Assembly: GCF_017744015.1 (NCBI RefSeq)
Contig: NZ_JAGHRA010000009.1
Coordinates: forward strand, 100,097-164,096
From: Paracoccus sp. R12_2
GTDB lineage: Bacteria > Pseudomonadota > Alphaproteobacteria > Rhodobacterales > Rhodobacteraceae
Length of the DNA stretch: 64,000 nt
Direction: 5' to 3'
Part shown: in pieces, positions 57,975 to 64,000 of the stretch
Position numbering within the stretch: position 1 is the first letter of the stretch
How the letters are laid out: every line of letters starts with the position of its first letter
The notes under the pieces: model-generated
Database searches by the model: none
Told to the model about the DNA's origin: nothing
The model's input: the letters and a program-made list of their open reading frames with translations, nothing else
Made by a program: the position numbers and the translations under genes

Positions 57975-59207
57975 TTAGAACGATCCGAACAGCTCGCGCC
58001 CATTCTGAACGTGCCGTGATACAAGCTTTCTGGCGCGTTTTCCGGAGGGAATGATGCGTGCGGTTTCCCGAAGAACGTCCCGATCTCTGAGCTGTGGGAA
58101 AATCGAAAATATCTCTTCGCGCGCGGCTGCACCAACGGCGTTCAGGGCCTGCTCACCCGTATGCATGGTCTCAGTTGCCGCACCGTTGGAATATACTACT
58201 TCATGCTTATCACAGAGGAAATGAAAGTACTCGACCTCGTCGATATCGTCGACAACGTCGATGCCGTCGATCGTCAGAAGTTGCTTGGCGGCGACCAGAA
58301 TTTCGTCTGCACCGAACATGCGCACCGCTACCTTCGAGCGAACCAGGATTCGATGTTGTGGCGATACAGTAAGGTCGTACGCCGGCGTGTTCTCACCCAG
58401 TGCGCCCGCGCGGATCCTGATCGGATAGAGTTTCGCCTTCTTGCGCAGGGATTTGGCGTCAAGCCGAGCACAACCGATCCAGCGAATTGCCTGTAGACCA
58501 TGATCCCTGGTCACGACCATAACGTCAAGCCTGAGATCCTCGACAGCCACGCTGCCCGTCTCCGTCTCAATCAGGGTGCCTCGAACGAAGCAGGGCACCA
58601 CCTCGTCATCCTCCAGCGCCAATGTACCAGCATCATCATGTTCCAGCGTCACGATGGCGGTGTTCGCGGTGGTTTGCAGAAGATCGGCGGTGCCCCTGAT
58701 TGTGGTTGCAGCCGTGCCGCCAAGGAGGGGAACATTATCCTCGACGGCTTGCGCAAGTTGCTCGGTGATTCCAGAAATCGGGCCTGTGACCGAGACCGGA
58801 ATTCCGGCTACGGTTATCGAGGCCGTGACCTGCAGGTGGTCATCGTCGACCGGTTCGTCCGAGATGAAATAGAATTCGCTGTCGTCGCCTTCAAAGATCT
58901 GGCCGGAAATCGGGTTCACCTGCAGAGACACTGATGCCAGGAGGGGTATACCCACCGATACGGCAGCATTGCTTATCTCTGCGGAGCCGAGATACGTGCC
59001 CGAAGCGAGTGTATTGCCATCAGCGTCCACCGTCGCGATGTCATCTCCATTGCTCAGTGTCGTTCCGCTGGTCGCATCTACATCATACTGCTGGAATTCC
59101 TGCGATATATCGAACGCATTCAGCAACGATGTATTTGGAACATAGGTCAAATTACCATCGACACCGACGTTGATCAGAGAGGCGGGAATTTGCGTGACAT
59201 AGGTCAT
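57975..59207 (-). CDS. Hint-domain (Hedgehog/intein-like) protein
   Basis: 410 residues from the ATG at 59207, with GAAGG upstream. The first 200 residues are beta-rich and acidic and match nothing specific (LTYVPNTSLLNAFDISQEFQ). The Hint domain begins at C206 (PCFVRGTLIETETGSVAVED) and has the TxxH block TVSPQHRILVRS. It ends RHVQNGRELF, as in the Hint_2 proteins that are abundant in Rhodobacteraceae. Self-cleavage is possible; their biological role is unknown. Confidence 0.8.
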   Translation of the reverse strand: MTYVTQIPASLINVGVDGNLTYVPNTSLLNAFDISQEFQQYDVDATSGTTLSNGDDIATVDADGNTLASGTYLGSAEISNAAVSVGIPLLASVSLQVNPISGQIFEGDDSEFYFISDEPVDDDHLQVTASITVAGIPVSVTGPISGITEQLAQAVEDNVPLLGGTAATTIRGTADLLQTTANTAIVTLEHDDAGTLALEDDEVVPCFVRGTLIETETGSVAVEDLRLDVMVVTRDHGLQAIRWIGCARLDAKSLRKKAKLYPIRIRAGALGENTPAYDLTVSPQHRILVRSKVAVRMFGADEILVAAKQLLTIDGIDVVDDIDEVEYFHFLCDKHEVVYSNGAATETMHTGEQALNAVGAAAREEIFSIFPQLRDRDVLRETARIIPSGKRARKLVSRHVQNGRELFGSF

Positions 59208-59613
59208 GACATAACCTTCTTGCAGACCACCCCGAATGCGGAGCAAGGATCGATCAGGTTAGCAGGGAGAGGGACCAACGATTTTCTGCGGGCACGCTGC
59301 ACTTGAACCGCCGCGATACTTGAACTGACGACTCAACCAAACTGTATCGTTCACCTTGGCGCGCAAACCAGAGGTTGTAAAGCGACAGCTAGCTGCGGAC
59401 GTTGAAACAGCTCTAAATTCAGGCAAATAGCCTGAGAATCGAGTCCCTCAGTCATTCGCCGAATAAGATGCACCAACTCCTTGCCCGGAATGATACGGTC
59501 TTCATTCATCGTTTTCGCCGTTCGGCATAAATTGATCGTCACCGCACAGGAGAATGGCCAAGGTCACATCTGCGTCCCCGGCATTCATGATCCTCACCTA
59601 TTCCCGCTCGAGG
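59208..59613. other. Intergenic boundary between accessory region and prophage module
   Basis: About 400 bases. A 52-residue minus-strand frame at 59351-59509 has normal composition but no domain or ribosome-binding site. No attachment-site repeat could be recognised because the other end of the prophage is outside the window. Confidence 0.4.
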
Positions 59614-59754
59614 TCAGCGATCAGGCACTGCTTCGATCAGGAGCCGCAAACCGGTCTTGTCGATGACCAAAACCGGATCCTGCCTGCGCGCTTTCGGCCG
59701 ATCAGCTTCCACCAGTTTGGCCTGATCTTGCGCTGCCTCACCGCGCCCCTGCAT
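59614..59754 (-). CDS. Possible small gene overlapping the holin-like gene
   Basis: 46 residues from an ATG at 59754 that lies inside the last codons of the holin-like gene in another frame. Sequence is charged (EADRPKARRQDPVLVIDKTG). Overlapping last genes of lysis cassettes are common, but this one matches no known family. Confidence 0.35.
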   Translation of the reverse strand: MQGRGEAAQDQAKLVEADRPKARRQDPVLVIDKTGLRLLIEAVPDR

Positions 59755-60091
59755 CGCGCAGCGCCTTGCTGAGGGCGTCGGCCTCCTGGACGGCCTTGCG
59801 CGCCTGGTCGCCGTTCCAAACCGCGCGGGTCTTGCCGCGCAGCCGCTCCCACAGCGACCAGCCCTGCGCCAGCATGTAACCGACCAAGCCGATGATCTCG
59901 GCCACGTCAGCCGCGTCGATCGGCAGGAAGACACCGAAGATCGCCAAGAGGGCGAAGATCAGCGCCACGACCTGGGCGATGAAGCTGCGGTTGGTCAGGA
60001 ACAGCGTCCAGCGGGGCCCGTCGCCCGCTTGGGCGGCGATGTCGTTGGCCATCTTCACCGTGGCCGAGATCTCTCGAATGATACGGAACAT
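59738..60091 (-). CDS. Holin-like phage membrane protein
   Basis: 117 residues. Two hydrophobic segments (IAQVVALIFALLAIFGVFLPI; AEIIGLVGYMLAQGW) lie between a charged N-terminus and a long charged C-terminal helix. It lies 12 bases after the lysozyme gene. Position, size and topology fit a holin or antiholin of the prophage lysis cassette; sequence alone does not prove it. Confidence 0.6.
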   Translation of the reverse strand: MFRIIREISATVKMANDIAAQAGDGPRWTLFLTNRSFIAQVVALIFALLAIFGVFLPIDAADVAEIIGLVGYMLAQGWSLWERLRGKTRAVWNGDQARKAVQEADALSKALRDAGAR

Positions 60092-60103
60092 CAGGTCAAC
60101 TCC

Positions 60104-60634
60104 TTACAGATCGGACAGGCAGAGCTTCTGCTCGGCGGCGCGGCGGTTGGTCAGGCCGCGCACGACCTTTCCGCCGGCCTTGTTCCAGCGGGGCAGCTGG
60201 TTGCACGCCCCGCGCCAGTCGCCCGCGTTAGCCAGCCGCGCGAGGGTCGAGCCGCACGCGGCCCCTGCCCCGACATTGTAGGTCCAGCTGGTCAGCGCGA
60301 CCTGCACGCCCTGGGGCTGCTGCGGCAGCGCCGGCACGCAGCGCGACAGCTGATCGCGATACTCGCCCAAGGCGGCCATCAGCATCTTGCTGCACTCGGC
60401 CGAGGTGTATCTGTCCCCCGGCTTCACGCCGCGGGTCTCGCCGTAGCAAACCGTCCAGACCGGCGGGCTGGCGATCCGATCGAGATAGGCTTCCGTGCGC
60501 TCCCCTTCCCAAGGCCCCACGAACGCCGCGGCGGCGGCGAGGACAGCGGCTGCACCGGCCGTCGTGGCCGCGCGCTTCCTGGTCGAGAACATCGATTTGA
60601 ACCACGCGCCAAGCGCGGCAAGAAACTGCGTCAT
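60104..60634 (-). CDS. Phage lysozyme (GH24 endolysin) with N-terminal membrane segment
   Basis: 176 residues from the ATG at 60634, which has GGAGA seven bases upstream; an ATG at 60640 sits too close to that site. An Ala-rich hydrophobic segment (AATTAGAAAVLAAAAAFVG) suggests a signal-anchor-release export. The catalytic region has E43 (PWEGERTEAYLDR), D52 and WTVCYGETRGV, as in P21-type endolysins, and the C-terminal ALTSWTYNVGAGAACGST block. It degrades peptidoglycan at the end of the lytic cycle. Confidence 0.9.
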   Translation of the reverse strand: MTQFLAALGAWFKSMFSTRKRAATTAGAAAVLAAAAAFVGPWEGERTEAYLDRIASPPVWTVCYGETRGVKPGDRYTSAECSKMLMAALGEYRDQLSRCVPALPQQPQGVQVALTSWTYNVGAGAACGSTLARLANAGDWRGACNQLPRWNKAGGKVVRGLTNRRAAEQKLCLSDL

Positions 60635-60646
60635 CGTCATCTCTCC

Positions 60647-60676
60647 ATGAAAAAGCCCCGCGCGAGGCGGGGCTGG
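60647..60676 (-). terminator. Intrinsic terminator just upstream of the lysozyme gene
   Basis: On the minus strand AGCCCCGC and GCGGGGCT form an 8-bp stem followed by TTTTT, ending 13-15 bases before the lysozyme start. It would stop readthrough from the upstream phage gene, so lysis genes must use antitermination or processing, or a promoter inside this site. Confidence 0.75.
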
Positions 60677-60756
60677 TTAGGATTGAAATTGCGGCCTACG
60701 GCGCTGTCTCTCAGGGCGCTCCGGTTTGGGCTCTAGAAAAGCCCCGCGCCAGGCGG
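60652..60756. repeat. Direct near-repeat around the terminator
   Basis: AAAAGCCCCGCGCGAGGCGG at 60652-60671 recurs as AAAAGCCCCGCGCCAGGCGG at 60737-60756 with one difference. The second copy lacks the full stem and so may be a decayed terminator. Confidence 0.6.
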
Positions 60757-60916
60757 CGACCGTGCGGCCGAAGCTCCCAAGAAGGCCCGTCCTGGATCAC
60801 AAGGCACCATTTCTGGTTGAACGTGTTCGGCAGATTTCTGCCATTTTCGCTTTTGCTAAGTCGCGCAGTTCAGTTGGCCGTGATAAACTAAGGTTTCCAA
60901 GCGCATGGAGGGGGAA

Positions 60917-61180
60917 ATGGGCCAGAAATTTGTGGCAGAGCTGCACGACCCGGATTACATGCGGATGGAGGGACAGGACACGGACCGGCTGTCAGAACAA
61001 GAGATCGACGCCCGCTTTGAGGCGCTGGTCGCGGAGCTGGATCAGGAACCAGGGACAGCTCGCCGTACTGACGAGGCGTGCCCGTCAGAGTCGGCTTGGC
61101 TGGATTTGCATTGGCCGAGACCTAAGATGGAAGCCATGCGCGGCTCGCGGCTGGGTTGCGACAGGTCAGGATCTGATTAG
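60917..61180 (+). CDS. Hypothetical protein opposite to the phage operon
   Basis: 87 residues from the ATG at 60917, with GGAGGGGG just upstream. It starts MGQKFVAELHDPDYMRMEGQ and is acidic until a less convincing basic end. It is the only plus-strand candidate inside the module, as expected of a moron gene. Its stop overlaps the stop of the convergent phage gene. No family recognised. Confidence 0.45.
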   Translation: MGQKFVAELHDPDYMRMEGQDTDRLSEQEIDARFEALVAELDQEPGTARRTDEACPSESAWLDLHWPRPKMEAMRGSRLGCDRSGSD

Positions 61181-61752
61181 GGTCGCGGCAGCAGCATGAA
61201 CGGGACCGGCCTGGTCCGATCGAACACGCGCTTGTCGCCACACTCGAATTCCAGCGACAGATAGACCGTCACCCTGCCCGGCCTGACCTGCGGCGGAACG
61301 TCGAGGACCAGCCGCATCGGCGTCTCTGTGGTGCCGACCTGCCGCGCGGGCTTCTGAGAGCCTCCGGCGGACGGGATGTTCGTCTCATCGGTGAACAGTG
61401 CGGTCCGGGTCAGCAGCGTGCACCCTGCCCCGGTCCGCGTGCGCTTCACCACCATGTTCAGCGTGATGGCATCGCCCAGATAGACCGGCTCCTTCACATA
61501 GCTGAACCCCGGCGCCTCGTTGATCACGCGGTCCTCGCCGTTGGCGCGCTTCACCTCCTGGGTCAGCACGTCCAGCTTCTGCGCGATCTCGGTCAGCTTC
61601 TCGGGGCTGGTCCAGATCGCTGCCAGCCGATCCGTGGTGGGCGTGAACACCAGGACCAGCGAGGCGGCGAACCCGGCAAAGGCGACACGTGTCGCCCATT
61701 TTTTCGCTTCGTCCGCCACGAACGACCAGAACGGGTGTTCCTTCTCTGCCAT
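61177..61752 (-). CDS. Phage membrane-anchored protein between tail and lysis genes
   Basis: 191 residues from the ATG at 61752, with AAGGA upstream. One membrane span near residues 22-40 (VAFAGFAASLVLVFTP) is followed by a short helical region (TSPEKLTEIAQKLDVLTQEV) and a beta-rich domain ending in FECGDKRVFDRTRPVPFML. The family is not recognised. Its place and topology are compatible with a spanin-like or accessory function, which is inference only. Confidence 0.7.
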   Translation of the reverse strand: MAEKEHPFWSFVADEAKKWATRVAFAGFAASLVLVFTPTTDRLAAIWTSPEKLTEIAQKLDVLTQEVKRANGEDRVINEAPGFSYVKEPVYLGDAITLNMVVKRTRTGAGCTLLTRTALFTDETNIPSAGGSQKPARQVGTTETPMRLVLDVPPQVRPGRVTVYLSLEFECGDKRVFDRTRPVPFMLLPRP

Positions 61753-61838
61753 GGTTTTCCTTTCAGGCTGAGGAGTTTCGCTGGTCCGAGGTGCGGGACG
61801 GCAGGACGCTGCCCCTGGAGTGCCGGAGTGTTCGCAGA

Positions 61839-64000
61839 TCACCCATACGCTTCGGGAAACCACAGCGGCCCGCCCAACACGCTTTCCAGACGGGCATAGA
61901 CCTTCAGCCTATCTTTGTTGGCAGGCGCGGCGCTGCTGACCACACAGGCGTAAAGGCTCATCTCGGTGGATTCCGCGCCGTTCGCCGGCCCGCCGATCGT
62001 ATAGGTCGACTTTGTCCCGCTGAGCGCGTTGCCATCGTGCAGCTGCCGATAGAATTTGGTGTTCGTCACCTCTTCGGATACGTCGGTGACCTTCAGGAGC
62101 GTATTCTGCCCACTGGGCTTCAACTCCCATTCAATCATCAGCAACCGGCCATCGAAATATGCCAGGGGAATCCCTGTATAGGTGTAGTTCCCGTCATTGG
62201 TGATCGCGACGATCGAGCCCAGAAACTCGTTGTCGGCATCGACCTGCAGATCAAAGACCGTTCCTCCGTCAGCGGCACGGAAGATCGTTTCAGGATCGGT
62301 CATCGCATCGTTCAGCGCGACCAAAAGCATTCCGTAGTTCGGGCTGAACGGGCTCATCGTGGCCGAAATCGGATCGTCGGTCATCACAAGATGATCGTCG
62401 GACAGGAGTGGCCGGGCCCCGGTCGCCGCTGCCTGATAACCTGCCACATTGCCAACCGGATCGCCGTCGCCCGCCGACACCGTGCCGGCCAGGTCGGTGA
62501 ACTTGTCGGCCGTCGGCACCTCGAAGCTGGTCGAAGCTGCTGGCAGAAGCGCCGGAAGCAACTCGTTTGCATAAGGCTCCCAGACCACCTCTTCACCCGT
62601 CGTGCCGCCGAGGCCGGTCGGGTAGTAATCCTGCGCCAAATCCCAGGCGAGTTGCTGAAGATAGGCCGCCTCGTCCGAGGCGATGGAATGACCCGTCGCC
62701 GCATTCGATATGCCGACCGGCGTGGTCGCGAACAGAACCGAGTAGGCGAGACACCAATCCGCGTAACTGCCGAGCCGCGAGTGCATGTAGGCGTGGTGAC
62801 CGTTGTTATTTGTCCATCCGGCATCCTCCGAATGGTAATCGTAATAACTGGTGATCGTTGCAGGCTTGGCGGGATCGTCATTCATGACGTCGTCATGCAG
62901 CTTCAGTTCAAGCAGATGGAATGGAATGACGAACACCGATACGTCGGTATAACCTGCGCCCCGAAGCTTGTGCTGCAGATACTGCTGCCGCGCGCGGACC
63001 CGAGCATCGGACAATAATTGGATGTCGCGCCATTCGGAACGGACCCCGCTGACGGGCGTCGCACCGTCGTCGATCATCGCCTGGCGCGGACCGGCGAGAA
63101 AGATGCTCTTGATACCGTTCTGCGCGGCGCGCTCGGCGAAGTACCACTCACCGCGAAAATCGCTCGCCGCACCTTGCAGGTGACCGAGGTCCTGCCAGCC
63201 GAACGGATCGGCGAGCGTGCCGGAATGACCGCCGCCGGCCCGCTCCCAGATCACCAGCGCCTGAAAGCTGGCCAGGTCGCTCCGGGGGCTGTTGCCGGCC
63301 GGAAACGAACCAGTAAGCCAGTTGCTTTCGGTGCCGTTGCCGGGCCCGAGGATGCAACCATTTCCGATTCCGGGCAATCCGCCCGGCAGCGACCCCGCGC
63401 CACCCGTGACCGGCCCGAAATGCGAGCCGCTATAGGCCGACCGGAAAACCTGCGACCACTCATGCGAGGGTCGCGCGGGATCCTCGTCGACCGCCCATGT
63501 GTCATAGAGCCACGAACAAGCCTGGCTTTCACCCTCGATCATGATGTTGGCCGTAGCGGGGTTCAGGCCTGTGTTGTTCAGCACGAAGGCACTGACCGCG
63601 ACGCTGGCGCTGGAGACGGCCGGGCCGCCCGCAGCGTTCGTGGCTGAGAACGTGATGATGAACTCACCGGTTACCGCCGGCGTGTATTCGTAGAGGCTGC
63701 CGGTGACCGAAACCGAACCAGCCACGTCGTTGCCATCGAGCGTGGCCGTGAAGGTGATTGTCAGCGGCGTGTCGCCCGTCCAGGTCGGCGGCGTGATCGA
63801 GATCGTCTCGCCTTGCGCCGGGCTGGCCGGAGACAGGGACACGTGAGTGTCCACCGAAGGTGCGACCGGAATGCGCTGGACCGTCACCGTGACCGTCTCG
63901 GTCCTCGTGCCAGCGGCATTCGCGGCGGTCTCGGTGACGGAGACGACGCGGTTCGCGCCGGTGATCGGGGGCGTGTAGCTCAACTCGCTGAACTCGGCAT
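61839..64000 (-). CDS. Phage tail-spike-like protein with possible SGNH hydrolase core, 5' end beyond window
   Basis: At least 720 residues; the frame is open at the window edge (AEFSELSYTPP before the TTG at 63983), so the start lies outside. N-terminal repeats of immunoglobulin-like strands (TETVTVTVQRIPVAPSV) lead to a core beginning ANIMIEGESQACSW. Its GES could be the serine of a SGNH esterase, with a candidate histidine block NAATGHSIASDEAAYLQQL. The last 200 residues are beta-rich, like a lectin or concanavalin domain. This layout fits a tail spike that binds and deacetylates a surface polysaccharide; the enzymatic role is tentative. Confidence 0.6.
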   Translation of the reverse strand, partial: AEFSELSYTPPITGANRVVSVTETAANAAGTRTETVTVTVQRIPVAPSVDTHVSLSPASPAQGETISITPPTWTGDTPLTITFTATLDGNDVAGSVSVTGSLYEYTPAVTGEFIITFSATNAAGGPAVSSASVAVSAFVLNNTGLNPATANIMIEGESQACSWLYDTWAVDEDPARPSHEWSQVFRSAYSGSHFGPVTGGAGSLPGGLPGIGNGCILGPGNGTESNWLTGSFPAGNSPRSDLASFQALVIWERAGGGHSGTLADPFGWQDLGHLQGAASDFRGEWYFAERAAQNGIKSIFLAGPRQAMIDDGATPVSGVRSEWRDIQLLSDARVRARQQYLQHKLRGAGYTDVSVFVIPFHLLELKLHDDVMNDDPAKPATITSYYDYHSEDAGWTNNNGHHAYMHSRLGSYADWCLAYSVLFATTPVGISNAATGHSIASDEAAYLQQLAWDLAQDYYPTGLGGTTGEEVVWEPYANELLPALLPAASTSFEVPTADKFTDLAGTVSAGDGDPVGNVAGYQAAATGARPLLSDDHLVMTDDPISATMSPFSPNYGMLLVALNDAMTDPETIFRAADGGTVFDLQVDADNEFLGSIVAITNDGNYTYTGIPLAYFDGRLLMIEWELKPSGQNTLLKVTDVSEEVTNTKFYRQLHDGNALSGTKSTYTIGGPANGAESTEMSLYACVVSSAAPANKDRLKVYARLESVLGGPLWFPEAYG

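Noticed and set aside
59351..59509. 52-residue minus-strand frame
   Set aside because: Protein-like composition but no ribosome-binding site or relatives known to me; kept as intergenic.

Overview
The DNA is GC-rich and has the gene content and operon layout of an alphaproteobacterium of the family Rhodobacteraceae. Paracoccus or a close relative is the best guess. The evidence is family resemblance only: an RpoH sigma factor with a QKKLFFNLR box, FdsG/FdsB formate dehydrogenase subunits, a complete leucine-degradation set, a DUF6476-type protein, a Hint-domain protein and a glnB-glnA pair. No database search was possible.

Positions 1 to about 45,140 are chromosomal core. From the left they hold: the end of an NAD-linked formate dehydrogenase operon with its LysR regulator; a secreted PliG-like protein; an RND efflux pump with its membrane fusion protein; ubiK, a DUF6476 gene and a pseudouridine synthase; rpoH with a conserved membrane protein; a methyltransferase and NAD kinase; glyA; and a DMT exporter. 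A leucine-degradation (liu) region follows at about 15.7-25.8 kb. It has isovaleryl-CoA dehydrogenase, an AMP-binding ligase, both methylcrotonyl-CoA carboxylase subunits, a glutathione transferase, HMG-CoA lyase and methylglutaconyl-CoA hydratase. It is interrupted by an LprI-like gene and a divergent ompW, and headed by a perfect TetR-type palindrome. Next come a CobC-like/CobD pair, a TctCBA tricarboxylate transporter, a transglutaminase-like protein, an AGE-family isomerase, tex, an NhaP-type antiporter with a cyclic-nucleotide-binding-like tail, thiC under a TPP riboswitch, an Old Yellow Enzyme, glnB-glnA and nnrDE.

From about 45.1 to 59.3 kb the character changes. Gene density falls, long stretches have no convincing gene, AT-rich patches and isolated hairpins appear, and genes are small, secreted or of unknown function. 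This accessory region holds the 5' half of a tRNA-Leu(UAG) gene broken at the end of the anticodon loop. It also holds two copies, about 7.2 kb apart, of an element of roughly 150 bases whose 11-bp stem carries a compensatory C-G to T-A change around an identical loop. Other contents are a PIN-like nuclease candidate, a TetR regulator, secreted SH3, DUF305 and Cys/His-rich proteins, an RTX calcium-binding protein, an SRAP/YedK DNA-crosslink protein and a Hint-domain protein.

From about 59.6 kb to the end the minus strand carries a prophage-like late module: a tail-spike-like protein open at the window edge, a small membrane protein, a lysozyme (endolysin) with an N-terminal membrane segment, and a holin-like protein. 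The integrase and structural genes would lie beyond the right edge.
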